Shown here: positions 14,910 to 26,573 of the stretch, piece by piece
How the letters are laid out: every line of letters begins with the position of its first letter
Numbering within the stretch: the stretch's first letter is position 1
Assembly: GCF_018491765.1 (NCBI RefSeq)
Contig: NZ_JABWCU010000006.1
Span: forward strand, 248,001 to 312,000
From: Novosphingobium profundi
GTDB taxonomy: Bacteria > Pseudomonadota > Alphaproteobacteria > Sphingomonadales > Sphingomonadaceae
DNA length: 64,000 bases
Direction: 5' to 3'
Position numbers and translations under genes: made by a program
The notes under the pieces: generated by a model
The model's input: the letters and a program-made list of their open reading frames with translations, nothing else
Database searches by the model: none
Told to the model about the DNA's origin: nothing

Positions 14910-15407
14910 GTGGCGGGCCGTCCTAAGCCGCTGGGGACGGTCGTTCCGTTCCAGCGCGATACCTCGCGCCGCCTTCGGGCGAGCGAGCGCAACATGCTCG
15001 AGGGGATCGTGACCGCGATCGTCCACGGCGCGGTCAGCGCCGAGGTGGGCATCCTCGTCAACGAGCGGATCGTGATCGATGCGCTCGTACCCAACTCGAG
15101 CGTCGCCGCGCTCGACTTGCGCCCGGGCGGGCGCGCCGTCGCGCTGATCAAGCCCAGCTTCATCACCCTCATCGACGACGTGCCCGGCCTCGCGCTTTCG
15201 GCGCGCAACCTCATCGGGGGCACCGTGGTGGAGATCACCAGCGGCTCGGTCGAGGCCGAGTGCGTGCTCGACATCGGCGACGGACGCGAGCTTGCCGTGC
15301 TCGTCACCACCAACAGCGCGCGTTCGCTGGGGCTCGAGCCCGGGCGGCAGATCCTGGCCAGTTTCAAGGCCTCGCACATCATCGTCGCCACACTCGACGA
15401 GATGTGA
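14910..15407 (+). CDS. Di-Mop protein with two TOBE (molybdate-binding) domains
   Basis: A 165-residue protein with a basic N-terminal tail of about 25 residues and two TOBE/Mop repeats: ASERNMLEGIVTAIVHGAVS...IKPSFITLIDD and SARNLIGGTVVEITSGSVEA...FKASHIIVATLDEM. Each begins with the S-x-RN-x-(L/I)-x-G-x-V signature. Such proteins bind molybdate and serve as store or buffer. GTG 14910 is chosen because the first repeat needs residues before the internal ATG 14994, which would cut off its first strand. Last gene of the nifB operon. It may replace the TOBE domains missing from ModE and ModC here. Confidence 0.82.
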   Translation: MAGRPKPLGTVVPFQRDTSRRLRASERNMLEGIVTAIVHGAVSAEVGILVNERIVIDALVPNSSVAALDLRPGGRAVALIKPSFITLIDDVPGLALSARNLIGGTVVEITSGSVEAECVLDIGDGRELAVLVTTNSARSLGLEPGRQILASFKASHIIVATLDEM

Positions 15408-15493
15408 CATCGGTGCCGTCGAATGGTTCCGATCGCGAAATTGGAAGGCCCGGTTGCACGCGGTGACATTGCATTCCGGCCGTTCCGGCCTAT

Positions 15494-15524
15494 CTCCTTC
15501 TTGCAAATTTATCGCAAGAAGGAG
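15494..15524 (+). promoter_or_regulatory. Hairpin masking the ribosome binding site of the next gene
   Basis: CTCCTTCTTGC (15494-15504) pairs perfectly over 11 bases with GCAAGAAGGAG (15514-15524), leaving a 9-base AT-rich loop. The 3' arm contains the Shine-Dalgarno GAAGGAG, 5 bases before ATG 15530, so translation should depend on opening this stem. No known riboswitch fold is recognised. Confidence 0.65.
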
Positions 15525-15529
15525 CCCGC

Positions 15530-16297
15530 ATGGCCCGGCCAGCCCCGCGTACGATGACCGTTCTGTCCCGCAAGGAAGTCTCGCCCTCGATGATCCGCGT
15601 TACGCTGGGTGGGGAGGGTCTTGCCGGATACCCCGAGGAGCAGCAGGGCGGCTACGTCAAGTTGATGTTCCCGCCCCGGCCGGGCACGGCCAAGCCCACA
15701 TTGCGCACGTACACCATCCGCGCCCAGCGCGAGGGTGAGATCGACGTCGATTTCGCACTGCACGGCGTCGACAACGGGGTCTCGGGCCCCGCCACCAACT
15801 GGGCGGTCACGGCAAACCCGGGCGATACCATCGAGGTCGGTGGTCCCGGTCAGGCCAAGCCCTTGCCCGAAGGCTTCGACTTCTATCTCGTTGCGGGGGA
15901 CATGACGGCGATCCCTGCGATTTCGGTCAATCTCGAGGCGCTCGATCGAACCGCGCAGGGCCTCGTCGTCCTCGAGATCCAGCGCGAGGAGGACCGCATC
16001 GCGATCGACGCGCCCGAAGGCGTCGCGATCCAGTGGGTGGTCAATCCCGAGCCGGGCGCGAAGCCCGAACTGCTTGTCGAGGCGCTGCGCGCGGCCGGTT
16101 GGCCCGAGGGCCGGATCTACGCCTGGGCGGCAAGCGAGTTCTCGGCGATGCGCCTGATGCGCGGCTACTTGCGCGAGGAACGCGGCCTTTCGCCGTCCGA
16201 ACTCTACATCTCCAGCTACTGGAAGCAGGGCCTCGACGAGGAAAGCCACAAGCTCGTCAAGCGCGAGGACCTCGAGGCGGCGACGCCCGAAGTCTAG
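15530..16297 (+). CDS. Siderophore-interacting FAD oxidoreductase (SIP family)
   Basis: A 255-residue protein with the ViuB/SIP layout: an N-terminal FAD-binding barrel with the flavin motif LRTYTIRAQR (about residues 62-71), FALHGVDNGVSGPATNWAV, then the C-terminal NAD(P)-like domain with GDMTAIPAISVNLEAL, GRIYAWAASEFSAMRLMR and the final ELYISSYWKQGLDEE. These flavoreductases reduce ferric siderophores in the cytoplasm to release iron. A link to nitrogenase iron supply is plausible from context. The ribosome site lies in a perfect hairpin, so translational control is likely. It is followed by a good intrinsic terminator. Confidence 0.85.
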   Translation: MARPAPRTMTVLSRKEVSPSMIRVTLGGEGLAGYPEEQQGGYVKLMFPPRPGTAKPTLRTYTIRAQREGEIDVDFALHGVDNGVSGPATNWAVTANPGDTIEVGGPGQAKPLPEGFDFYLVAGDMTAIPAISVNLEALDRTAQGLVVLEIQREEDRIAIDAPEGVAIQWVVNPEPGAKPELLVEALRAAGWPEGRIYAWAASEFSAMRLMRGYLREERGLSPSELYISSYWKQGLDEESHKLVKREDLEAATPEV

Positions 16298-16335
16298 GCC
16301 CCGTAGCAAGGTTCTGAAATTGCAAACGATGATGG

Positions 16336-16367
16336 CATCCGGCCAATTGGTCGGATGTCTCATTTTT
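16336..16367 (+). terminator. Intrinsic terminator after the SIP gene
   Basis: CATCCGGCCAA (16336-16346) pairs with TTGGTCGGATG (16347-16357) with one G-T pair, followed by a T5 run at 16363-16367. A convincing rho-independent terminator. The rest of 16368-16600 holds no gene I can support. Confidence 0.85.
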
Positions 16368-16600
16368 GCGTTCGGGCAGGTTGTATCAACGTCCTCAATT
16401 TATCGATGCGGAACATCCACTTCCGTGCATTTCGGCGGATTTTTCCGCGCCGGAGAGGCCAAAATTGTCGGGCTCGCGCCCGGTTGGCCCGTCGCCCCTC
16501 TCTATAAAGTTGCTGAACGATAATGTGGTCGCCGCTCTGATTACCTCGCGCTGACAGCGCCTGAGCGACCGCATTCCCAGAATGCAACAGAGGGTCGACG

Positions 16601-18286
<1,686 letters not shown>

Positions 18287-18297
18287 GGCTAGTCGAC

Positions 18298-19686
18298 ATG
18301 ACTTCCATCCTTCTTAACCAGTCGCGGCGCACGTTCCTGCGTCGCACCTCGCAGATGGCGCTCGCCGGCGTGGCCGCCGCGCCTCTTCTTTCAAGCCTTG
18401 ACCTGATTCGCACGGCTTCTGCGGCCACCTCGACCGATTACAAGGCCCTCGTCTGCGTGTTTTTGCATGGCGGCAACGACTATGCCAACACGATCGTGCC
18501 TTACGATGCCGACAACCATACGCTCTACGCGATGTTGCGAAACAAGATCGCGATCGGGCGGTCGGATCTGGGCGCGACCGTTCTCAGCCCGGCGAACGAT
18601 CTGGAGGGGCGGCAATATGCGCTCAATCCGGCGCTTTCTTCGCTTGCGCCGCAGTTCGCGGCGGGCAAAATGGCGGTGTTGCTCAACGTCGGCACTCTGA
18701 TCGAGCCGACGACCCGAACGCAGTACTTCAACCAGACCGTTCAATTGCCACCCAAGTTGTTCAGCCACAACAGCCAGCAGGCGTATGTCGCGACCAGCAA
18801 CTCCGACGCCGGAGCTTCGGGTTGGGGCGGCCGGATCGGCGACTTCGTCCAGGCCTACAACAGCAATCCCCAGTTGACCTGCATCAGTGCTGGGCAGCAG
18901 AGCGTATTTCTGAGCGGCGATACGGTAAATCCCTATTGCATCGGCAAAACGGGTGCCGTCGACCTTCTTGGTGGATCGAGCCTGCTGCTGGGCTCGGCTG
19001 ACCTGCACGAGGCCCTCCTTCAATCGATGACGGCGGGGGACACGAACATCTTTGGGGGCGACTATGCTGCGTTAACAAGCCGTTCCCAGGACATGGCCGG
19101 TACGGTCAACGCCGCTCTCGACAGTGTTCCCGCCTCACAGTTCCCGATGTTTTCGGCAAGCAACGCCTTTATCGATCAGTTGCGCATCATTGCGCGCATG
19201 ATTGCTGTTTCCTCCGAATTGGGCGCCAAGCGGCAGGTCTTCTTTGTCGGCCTTGGGGGATGGGACATGCATAGCGGCTTGCTGGCGCGGCACGAGGCGA
19301 TGCTGGGAACACTTGGCGGAGGCCTGTCTGCTTTCCAAGACGCGCTCGAGCAACTCGGTGTTGCGCAGCAGGTGACGACATTCACCGCATCTGATTTCGG
19401 GCGTACGCTCGCTTCGAACGGAGATGGTTCGGATCACGGCTGGGGCGGGCACCAGCTGATCATGGGCGGAGCCGTCAACGGAGGTCGGATTTATGGCACG
19501 CCGCCGAAGGTGGGCATAAATACCAGTGACGACGTGGGTAGTGGGCGCCTGATTCCTACAACGTCGGTCGACCAATACGCCGCCACCCTGGCCCGCTGGT
19601 TCGGGGTGTCCGACAGCGACCTTCCCTTGCTGCTGCCCAATCTTGCCAATTTCGATCGTTCGACCTGGAACCTGGGAATCGTGTGA
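18298..19686 (+). CDS. DUF1501 family protein with twin-arginine signal
   Basis: A 462-residue protein starting with a Tat signal: SRRTFLRRTSQMALAGVAAA (about residues 9-28), with cleavage near ASA-A. Downstream motifs are typical of DUF1501: LVCVFLHGGNDYANTIVPYD, FVGLGGWDMHSGLLARHEAM, TASDFGRTLASNGDGSDHGW and GHQLIMGGAVNGGRIYG. The fold is related to sulfatase/alkaline-phosphatase-like enzymes. It is the standard partner of the DUF1800 gene just upstream. Tat export implies folding, and perhaps metal loading, in the cytoplasm. Substrate unknown. Confidence 0.9.
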   Translation: MTSILLNQSRRTFLRRTSQMALAGVAAAPLLSSLDLIRTASAATSTDYKALVCVFLHGGNDYANTIVPYDADNHTLYAMLRNKIAIGRSDLGATVLSPANDLEGRQYALNPALSSLAPQFAAGKMAVLLNVGTLIEPTTRTQYFNQTVQLPPKLFSHNSQQAYVATSNSDAGASGWGGRIGDFVQAYNSNPQLTCISAGQQSVFLSGDTVNPYCIGKTGAVDLLGGSSLLLGSADLHEALLQSMTAGDTNIFGGDYAALTSRSQDMAGTVNAALDSVPASQFPMFSASNAFIDQLRIIARMIAVSSELGAKRQVFFVGLGGWDMHSGLLARHEAMLGTLGGGLSAFQDALEQLGVAQQVTTFTASDFGRTLASNGDGSDHGWGGHQLIMGGAVNGGRIYGTPPKVGINTSDDVGSGRLIPTTSVDQYAATLARWFGVSDSDLPLLLPNLANFDRSTWNLGIV

Positions 19687-19697
19687 TCGCCAATTGC

Positions 19698-19722
19698 CGG
19701 GAGGGCTGCAAATGCTCTCCCG
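19698..19722. terminator. Hairpin between convergent DUF1501 and mop genes
   Basis: CGGGAG (19698-19703) pairs with CTCCCG (19717-19722) between two convergent stops. No clear T-tract on either side, so the call is weak. Confidence 0.35.
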
Positions 19723-19736
19723 ACGACTGGTAAATG

Positions 19737-19943
19737 TTACTTGCCGATCAGCACGTCACTCGCCTTGACGATGACGGTCACCGTGTCGCCCACGGCGAGG
19801 CCGAGATCGGCGATCGCCTCCTCGGTGATGCTGGAGGTTAGGACCGAACCTCCGGCGATCTCCACCTTGACCGAGCCGTTGACGGCGCCCGGCGTGATTG
19901 CCGTGATGGTGCCGGGTATCTGGTTGCGCGCACTGATCTTCAT
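19737..19943 (-). CDS. mop: Mop (molbindin) single TOBE-domain protein
   Basis: A 68-residue protein that is just one Mop domain: MKISARNQIPGTITAITPGA, VNGSVKVEIAGGSVLTSSIT and LAVGDTVTVIVKASDVLIGK. It binds molybdate as an oligomer and acts as a cytoplasmic molybdenum store. Two consecutive Met codons exist (19946 and 19943); GGAG is 6 bases before the second, which also gives the canonical start of the family. It is convergent with the DUF1501 gene. Together with the di-Mop gene it makes two stand-alone TOBE proteins in this island. Confidence 0.92.
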   Translation of the reverse strand: MKISARNQIPGTITAITPGAVNGSVKVEIAGGSVLTSSITEEAIADLGLAVGDTVTVIVKASDVLIGK

Positions 19944-20091
19944 CATGGTCTCCATGGCCTGTGTACGTGCCCGCCATGGCAACCCTCTCCCGACAATTGG
20001 GGGAGCCTAACGGGGCTGTAATGCCGTGCCTATACCAACAATCGTTCTCAAAACATCGGCGATATGAAAATAGATCTATAGAATAGGGCGA

Positions 20092-20523
20092 CTACAGCCC
20101 GCCCAGCTGGACCAGGGCGGCGCCGCCGGCACGGCCCAGGATCGTGTCGACCTTCTGGCGCACCGCCTCCATGCGCAGCGGCTTGACGAGCGCGCCGTGG
20201 GCGCCGGCCTTGAGCGCGGCGATGCCCAGTTCCTCCTCCTCCGGGCTGGCCACGATCAGCGTGCGCGCAGCCGGGTAGCGAGTCGCGATCTCGGCAAGAA
20301 CCTCGAGGCCTTGCCTGCGCACGATCGAGAGCCCCAGGATCAGGACGTCAGGCTTCAGCCAGTCCTGCCCCTTGGCATAGGCCTCTTCGAGGCTGGCCAG
20401 TTCGTGGGTCTCGATCTCGTCGTGCAGCATGAACTGCAGCGCCGCGCGGGTGATCTCGTCCTCGTCGACGACGAAGATGCGCCGCTGGTCGACGGCCTTG
20501 GCGGTTTCGACACCGATCTGCAT
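20092..20523 (-). CDS. Pseudo-receiver (CheY-like) protein divergent from nifH
   Basis: A 143-residue single receiver domain. Aligned to CheY, the acidic pair (FVVDEDE) and the conserved Lys (ALVKPL) are kept, but the phosphoacceptor Asp is Gly (DVLILGLSIV) and the Thr of the switch is Ala (LIVASPEE). It cannot be phosphorylated in the normal way and has no output domain, so it probably acts by protein binding. ATG 20523 has GAGGAG 9 bases upstream. A correctly spaced -24/-12 element at 20567-20582 and two NifA sites shared with nifH indicate co-expression with nitrogenase. Confidence 0.82.
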   Translation of the reverse strand: MQIGVETAKAVDQRRIFVVDEDEITRAALQFMLHDEIETHELASLEEAYAKGQDWLKPDVLILGLSIVRRQGLEVLAEIATRYPAARTLIVASPEEEELGIAALKAGAHGALVKPLRMEAVRQKVDTILGRAGGAALVQLGGL

Positions 20524-20566
20524 GGGCTTTTCTCCTCAAGCCTGTGAAACTGCGAGGAAGCATCCA

Positions 20567-20582
20567 AGCAAGGAGCGTTCCA
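20567..20582 (-). promoter_or_regulatory. Sigma-54 promoter of the pseudo-receiver gene
   Basis: On the minus strand TGGAACGCTCCTTGCT matches TGGCACG-N4-TTGCT with one change in the -24 element. It lies 44 bases upstream of the ATG. Confidence 0.72.
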
Positions 20583-20650
20583 CCCGCGCGCCCGAATGCG
20601 CAGGTGCTGGTTTTGCGCGATCCAGCGCACAGGGCGACGATGCGCCGAGA

Positions 20651-20666
20651 TGTGTCCTTTGCGACA
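20651..20666. promoter_or_regulatory. NifA upstream activator sequence 1, pseudo-receiver/nifH
   Basis: TGT (20651-20653), ten bases, ACA (20664-20666). It is palindromic, about 70 bases from the leftward -24 element and about 100 from the rightward one, so it can serve both promoters. Confidence 0.75.
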
Positions 20667-20679
20667 TGGCTGCGCGCTT

Positions 20680-20695
20680 TGTTCGCTTTGTCACA
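20680..20695. promoter_or_regulatory. NifA upstream activator sequence 2, pseudo-receiver/nifH
   Basis: TGT (20680-20682), ten bases, ACA (20693-20695), 70 bases upstream of the nifH -24 element. Its centre is 29 bases from that of site 1, just under three helical turns. Confidence 0.78.
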
Positions 20696-20764
20696 TGCCG
20701 ACGCTTCGTGCGATATCGCATGCAAAATTATGATTTCACGCGATTTTATAAAATATCCTGCGTT

Positions 20765-20780
20765 TGGCACGCGCCGTGCA
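20765..20780 (+). promoter_or_regulatory. Sigma-54 promoter of nifHDK operon
   Basis: TGGCACG (20765-20771), 4 bases, GTGCA (20776-20780): perfect -24 element, -12 GC kept, correct spacing. It is followed by a leader of about 130 bases before nifH with no gene in it. Confidence 0.88.
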
Positions 20781-20896
20781 GAGGGAAGGGCACAGCGGGC
20801 AGGTCCTGCTGACCCGCCGCAACGAGAAGGACGCGTCGGGGAGAGAGCCGGGTCGGAGCATCAATCCCCCCGTCCGGTCTGCGCAAACGGCTTTAA

Positions 20897-21793
<897 letters not shown>

Positions 21794-21809
21794 CAAGTCC
21801 CTCAAGCGT

Positions 21810-21856
21810 CCGGCCCCCTTCGCGCCTCACATGGCATGCGACCCGAAGGGGGCCGG
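21810..21856 (+). other. Long GC hairpin in nifH-nifD intergenic region
   Basis: CCGGCCCCCTTCG (21810-21822) pairs perfectly over 13 bases with CGAAGGGGGCCGG (21844-21856). There is no T-tract. Such structures behind nifH typically protect the nifH message 3' end and raise NifH over NifDK; here that is inferred. Confidence 0.8.
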
Positions 21857-21914
21857 GCAACCGGTCTCGCGTTCCGGTCCGCAGCAAGGACGGATCCACC
21901 AGGAGTGCATCGAA

Positions 21915-23417
21915 ATGAGTGTCTCAACCCCAACCGACATCGCCGACGTCAAGGAACGCAACCGGGCGTTGATCCAGGAAGTCCTTGAAGTCTATCCGGC
22001 CAAGTTCGCCAAGCGCCGCGCCAAGCACCTCAACGTCTCGGAAGAGGGCAAGAGCGATTGCGGCGTGAAGTCCAACATCAAGTCGATCCCCGGTGTCATG
22101 ACGATCCGCGGCTGCGCCTACGCCGGTTCCAAGGGCGTGGTGTGGGGCCCGATCAAGGACATGATCCACATCAGCCACGGTCCCGTCGGCTGCGGCCAGT
22201 ACAGCTGGGCCGCGCGCCGCAACTACTACATCGGCACGACCGGCATCGACACCTTCGTGACCATGCAGTTCACCTCCGACTTCCAGGAGAAGGACATCGT
22301 CTTTGGCGGCGACAAGAAGCTCGCCAAGATCATGGACGAGATCGAGCAGCTCTTCCCGCTCAACAAGGGCATCACGGTCCAGTCGGAATGCCCGATCGGC
22401 CTCATCGGCGACGATATCGAGGCGGTTTCGAAGGCCAAGAGCAAGGAATACGGCGGCAAGACGATCGTGCCGGTGCGCTGCGAGGGTTTCCGCGGCGTCT
22501 CGCAGTCGCTCGGCCACCACATCGCCAACGACGCCGTGCGCGACTGGGTCTTCGACAAGGCCGAGGGCAAGGCGCCGCTCTTCGAGCCCGGCCCCTACGA
22601 CGTCGCCATCATCGGTGACTACAACATCGGCGGCGACGCCTGGTCGAGCCGCATCCTCCTCGAGGAGATGGGCCTTCGCGTGATCGCGCAGTGGTCGGGT
22701 GACGGCTCGATCGCCGAGCTGGAAGCCACGCCCAAGGCCAAGCTCAACGTGCTGCACTGCTACCGCTCGATGAACTACATCTCGCGCCACATGGAAGAGA
22801 AGTACGGCATCCCCTGGTGCGAGTACAACTTCTTCGGTCCCTCCAAGATCGAGGAATCCCTGCGCAAGATCGCCAGCTACTTCGACGAGTCCATCCAGGA
22901 AGGCGCCGAGCGCGTCATCGCCAAGTACAAGCCGCTGATGGAAGCGGTGATCGCCAAGTACCGCCCGCGCCTCGAAGGCAAGACGGTCATGCTCTACGTC
23001 GGTGGCCTGCGTCCGCGCCACGTCATCGGCGCCTACGAGGACCTGGGCATGGAAGTGGTCGGCACCGGCTACGAGTTCGGCCACAACGACGACTACCAGC
23101 GCACCGCCCAGCACTACGTCAAGGACGGCACGCTGATCTACGACGACGTCACCGGCTACGAGTTCGAGAAGTTCGTCGAGAAGATCCAGCCCGACCTCGT
23201 CGGCTCGGGCATCAAGGAGAAGTACGTCTTCCAGAAGATGGGCGTGCCCTTCCGCCAGATGCACAGCTGGGACTACTCGGGCCCCTACCACGGCTACGAC
23301 GGCTTCGCGATCTTCGCGCGCGACATGGACATGGCGATCAACTCGCCGGTCTGGTCGATGGCGCCCACGCCCTGGAAGAAGGACGACGGCGACTACCTCG
23401 CGATCGCGGCCGAATGA
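21915..23417 (+). CDS. nifD: Nitrogenase MoFe protein alpha chain NifD
   Basis: A 500-residue protein. P-cluster cysteines are in [16 protein letters not shown] and [11 protein letters not shown]; FeMo-co ligands are the Cys of [19 protein letters not shown] and the His of [17 protein letters not shown]. The His of [11 protein letters not shown] near the active site is present. It forms the alpha2-beta2 MoFe protein with NifK. ATG 21915 with AGGAG 9 bases upstream is the natural start; an upstream in-frame extension is not conserved. 36 bases separate it from nifK. The proximal cluster residues mark a molybdenum, not vanadium or iron-only, nitrogenase. Confidence 0.99.
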   Translation: MSVSTPTDIADVKERNRALIQEVLEVYPAKFAKRRAKHLNVSEEGKSDCGVKSNIKSIPGVMTIRGCAYAGSKGVVWGPIKDMIHISHGPVGCGQYSWAARRNYYIGTTGIDTFVTMQFTSDFQEKDIVFGGDKKLAKIMDEIEQLFPLNKGITVQSECPIGLIGDDIEAVSKAKSKEYGGKTIVPVRCEGFRGVSQSLGHHIANDAVRDWVFDKAEGKAPLFEPGPYDVAIIGDYNIGGDAWSSRILLEEMGLRVIAQWSGDGSIAELEATPKAKLNVLHCYRSMNYISRHMEEKYGIPWCEYNFFGPSKIEESLRKIASYFDESIQEGAERVIAKYKPLMEAVIAKYRPRLEGKTVMLYVGGLRPRHVIGAYEDLGMEVVGTGYEFGHNDDYQRTAQHYVKDGTLIYDDVTGYEFEKFVEKIQPDLVGSGIKEKYVFQKMGVPFRQMHSWDYSGPYHGYDGFAIFARDMDMAINSPVWSMAPTPWKKDDGDYLAIAAE

Positions 23418-23453
23418 CCGGCCATCTCCACCCCAATTTGACAGGAGGCTGAC

Positions 23454-25013
23454 ATGCCCCAGGACGCACACAAGGTCAAAGACCACTTCGAGCTGTTCCG
23501 CGGTGAGGAATACGTGGACATGCTCGCCCGCAAGAAGGCCGAGTTCGAGAACCCGCACCCGGCCGAGGAAGTCGAACGGGTCCGCGAATGGGCCAAGACC
23601 GAGGAATACAAGGACCTCAACTTCAGCCGCGAAGCGCTGACGATCAACCCGGCCAAGGCCTGCCAGCCCCTGGGTGCGGTCTTCGCCGCGATCGGCTTCG
23701 AGAGCACACTGCCCTTCGTGCACGGCTCGCAAGGCTGCGTCGCCTACTACCGCTCGCACTTCTCGCGCCACTTCAAGGAGCCGACGAGCTGCGTCTCCTC
23801 CTCGATGACCGAGGACGCGGCCGTCTTCGGCGGGCTCACCAACATGGTCGATGGCCTCGCCAACGCCTACTCGATGTACAAGCCCAAGATGATCGCGGTC
23901 TCGACCACCTGCATGGCCGAAGTCATCGGCGATGACCTCAACGCCTTCATCAAGACCGCCAAGGAGAAGGAGTCGCTCCCCGAAGAGTTCGACGTGCCCT
24001 TCGCCCACACCCCGGCCTTCGTCGGCAGCCACATCACCGGCTACGACAACGCCATGAAGGGCATTCTCGAGCACTTCTGGGACGGCAAGGCCAACACCGC
24101 GCCCAAGCTCGAGCGCGTGCCCAATGCGAAGATCAACTTCCTTAACGGCTTCGACGGCTACGCGGTGGGCAACTTGCGCGAAGTGAAGCGCATCTTCGAG
24201 ATGATGAAGGTCGACTACACGATCCTGGGCGACCAGTCGGACGTGTGGGACACGCCCACCGACGGCACCTTCCGCATGTACGACGGGGGCACCAGCCTCG
24301 AGGATGCGGCGAGCGCCATCCACGCCAAGGCGACGATCTCGATGCAGGAATACTGCACCGAAAAGACGCTGCCCTTCATCGCGGCGCACGGGCAGGAAAC
24401 CGCCTTCTTCAACCACCCGATCGGGGTCGAGGCGACCGACAACTTCGTCATGGAAGTGGCGCGGCTCGCCGACGTCGCGATCCCCGACGAACTGGCCAAG
24501 GAACGCGGCCGCCTCGTCGATGCCATTGCCGACTCGAACGCGCACATCCACGGCAAGAAGTTCGCGATCTACGGCGATCCCGACCTGGCCTATGGCCTTG
24601 CCAAGTTCGTGATGGAACTGGGCGGCGAGCCGGTGGTGGTGCTCTCGACCAACGGCGGCAAGGCCTGGGCGGCCAAGATGCAGGCGCTGTTCGACAGCTC
24701 GCCGTTCGGGGCCGGGTGCCAGGCCTATCCGGGCAAGGACCTGTGGCACATGCGCTCGCTGCTGTTCACCGAGAAGCCCGATTTCCTGATCGGCAACACC
24801 TACGGCAAGTACCTCGAGCGCGACACCGGCGTGCCGCTGATCCGCCTCGGCTTCCCGATCTTCGATCGCCACCACAAGCACCGATACCCGGTGTGGGGCT
24901 ACCAGGGCGGCCTCAACGTCCTCGTGACGATCCTCGACCGGATCTTCGAGCACATGGACGCGACCACCAACGTGCCCAGCAAGACCGACTACAGCTACGA
25001 CATCATCCGCTGA
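23454..25013 (+). CDS. nifK: Nitrogenase MoFe protein beta chain NifK
   Basis: A 519-residue protein with NifK landmarks: an N-terminal extension that wraps the alpha chain ([20 protein letters not shown]), [40 protein letters not shown] with P-cluster cysteines, and [17 protein letters not shown] including the Ser close to the P cluster. The C-terminal part [20 protein letters not shown] is typical. CAGGAGG precedes the ATG. A terminator-like hairpin follows the stop, so downstream nifEN is probably expressed at a lower level. Confidence 0.99.
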   Translation: MPQDAHKVKDHFELFRGEEYVDMLARKKAEFENPHPAEEVERVREWAKTEEYKDLNFSREALTINPAKACQPLGAVFAAIGFESTLPFVHGSQGCVAYYRSHFSRHFKEPTSCVSSSMTEDAAVFGGLTNMVDGLANAYSMYKPKMIAVSTTCMAEVIGDDLNAFIKTAKEKESLPEEFDVPFAHTPAFVGSHITGYDNAMKGILEHFWDGKANTAPKLERVPNAKINFLNGFDGYAVGNLREVKRIFEMMKVDYTILGDQSDVWDTPTDGTFRMYDGGTSLEDAASAIHAKATISMQEYCTEKTLPFIAAHGQETAFFNHPIGVEATDNFVMEVARLADVAIPDELAKERGRLVDAIADSNAHIHGKKFAIYGDPDLAYGLAKFVMELGGEPVVVLSTNGGKAWAAKMQALFDSSPFGAGCQAYPGKDLWHMRSLLFTEKPDFLIGNTYGKYLERDTGVPLIRLGFPIFDRHHKHRYPVWGYQGGLNVLVTILDRIFEHMDATTNVPSKTDYSYDIIR

Positions 25014-25022
25014 TGTCGCATC

Positions 25023-25062
25023 GCTCCCCCACCGCCTGCGCCATTGGTGGGGGAGCCTTTTT
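25023..25062 (+). terminator. Intrinsic terminator between nifK and nifE
   Basis: GCTCCCCCACC (25023-25033) pairs perfectly over 11 bases with GGTGGGGGAGC (25046-25056) and is followed by T5 (25058-25062). As no separate promoter is visible before nifE, it probably acts as a partial terminator that lowers nifEN relative to nifHDK. Confidence 0.85.
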
Positions 25063-25092
25063 CCGACGGCTTGCAACCCGAGAGGCCCCCCG

Positions 25093-26571
25093 ATGACCAG
25101 TCTCAACCAGACCATCCAGGACGTGTTCAACGAGCCGGCTTGCGGAAAGAACCAGGCCAAGTCGGAGAAGGAACGCAAGAAGGGTTGCACCAAGCAGCTC
25201 CAGCCTGGGGGAGCGGCCGGCGGCTGCGCCTTCGACGGGGCCAAGATCGCGCTCCAGCCGATCACCGATGTCGCGCACCTGGTCCACGGGCCGATCGCCT
25301 GCGAGGGCAATTCCTGGGATAACCGCGGCGCGGCCTCCTCGGGATCGAAGCTCTACCGCACCGGCTTCACCACCGACATGACCGAGAACGACATCGTCTT
25401 CGGCGGCGAGAAGCACCTGTTCAAGGCGATCCGCGAGATCGTCGAGAAATACGCGCCGCCCGCGGTCTTCGTCTACGAGACCTGCGTTCCCGCGATGATC
25501 GGCGACGACATCGACACCGTGTGCAAGGCGGCGGCCGAGAAGTTCGGCACGCCCTGCATCCCGATCCATTCGCCCGGCTTCGTGGGCCCCAAGAACCTGG
25601 GCAACAAGCTGGCGGGCGAAGCCATGCTCAAGCACGTCATCGGTACGAAGGAGCCGCCTTACACCACCCCTTACGACCTCAACATCATCGGCGAATACAA
25701 TCTCTCGGGCGAGCTGTGGCAGATCAAGCCGCTGCTCGACGAGCTGGGCATCCGCATCCTCTCGTGCATCTCGGGCGATGCGCGCTACGAGGAAGTGGCC
25801 TGGTCGCACCGGGCCAAGGCGGCGATGATGGTCTGTTCGAAGGCCATGATCAACGTCGCGCGCAAGATGGAGGAGCGCTACGGCATCCCCTTCTTCGAGG
25901 GCAGCTTCTACGGCATCGAGGACATGTCCGACACGCTGCGCGAGATCGCCCGCCTCTTGATCGAGCGCGGTGCCGATCCCGAACTGATGGACCGCACGAA
26001 GGCCGTCATCGCGCGCGAGGAAGCGCGCGCCTGGGCCGCGATCGAGCCTTACCGCGCGCGGCTATCGGGCAAGAAGGTGCTGCTCGTCACGGGCGGGGTG
26101 AAAAGCTGGTCGGTGGTCGCCGCGCTGCAGGAAGCGGGCATGGTGATCGCGGGCACCTCGGTCAAGAAATCCACCCGCGAGGACAAGGAGAAGGTCAAGA
26201 AGATCATGGGTGATGATGCCCATATGTTCGACGATCTTGCCCCGCGCGAGATGTACCGCAAGTTGAAGGAAGCGGAAGCCGACATCATGCTCTCGGGCGG
26301 GCGTTCGCAGTTTATCGCGCTCAAGGCCTCGATGCCGTGGATGGACATCAACCAGGAGCGCCACGTCGCCTTTGCCGGGTACCACGGCATGGTCGCGATG
26401 GTGGCCGAGATCGACCGCACGCTTGCCAACCCGGTCTGGCAGGAAGTGCGTCGCCCGGCGCCGTGGGAGAGGGCGGGCGATGCGTCATGGCAGGACCGGG
26501 CCCTCGAGGACGCGGCTCCCGATAGTTCCGCAAAGCGTCCCGATACCATACCGGGGCGGGAGGCCGCTTAG
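25093..26571 (+). CDS. nifE: FeMo-cofactor scaffold protein NifE
   Basis: A 492-residue NifD-like protein with the NifE-specific start [20 protein letters not shown], then [40 protein letters not shown] and [16 protein letters not shown]. With NifN it forms the scaffold on which NifB-co is converted to FeMo-co. A C-terminal tail of about 35 residues after [13 protein letters not shown] is Ala/Pro-rich and probably flexible. It starts 80 bases after nifK and ends 2 bases before nifN. Family residues look intact. Confidence 0.98.
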   Translation: MTSLNQTIQDVFNEPACGKNQAKSEKERKKGCTKQLQPGGAAGGCAFDGAKIALQPITDVAHLVHGPIACEGNSWDNRGAASSGSKLYRTGFTTDMTENDIVFGGEKHLFKAIREIVEKYAPPAVFVYETCVPAMIGDDIDTVCKAAAEKFGTPCIPIHSPGFVGPKNLGNKLAGEAMLKHVIGTKEPPYTTPYDLNIIGEYNLSGELWQIKPLLDELGIRILSCISGDARYEEVAWSHRAKAAMMVCSKAMINVARKMEERYGIPFFEGSFYGIEDMSDTLREIARLLIERGADPELMDRTKAVIAREEARAWAAIEPYRARLSGKKVLLVTGGVKSWSVVAALQEAGMVIAGTSVKKSTREDKEKVKKIMGDDAHMFDDLAPREMYRKLKEAEADIMLSGGRSQFIALKASMPWMDINQERHVAFAGYHGMVAMVAEIDRTLANPVWQEVRRPAPWERAGDASWQDRALEDAAPDSSAKRPDTIPGREAA

Positions 26572-26573
26572 CC

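Noticed and set aside
15454..15470. Possible sigma54 promoter before the siderophore-reductase gene
   Set aside because: TGGAAGG and TTGCA are present but separated by one base too many, and sigma54 promoters do not tolerate spacing changes well.
20050..20085. Possible third ModE box upstream of the mop gene
   Set aside because: ATCTAT and ATATCG pieces exist, but the half-site spacing does not match the two sites near modA, and symmetry is poor.
25063..25092. Separate sigma54 promoter for nifE
   Set aside because: TTGCA is seen shortly before nifE, but there is no TGG at the required distance and no NifA site; read-through from nifHDK is the simpler view.
21924..25310. Very long minus-strand open frame (1128 codons) opposite nifD-nifK-nifE
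   Set aside because: It is antisense to three certain nif genes; high GC third positions produce such long shadow frames. The translation has no domain or motif and a low-complexity Val/Asp/Arg-rich composition.
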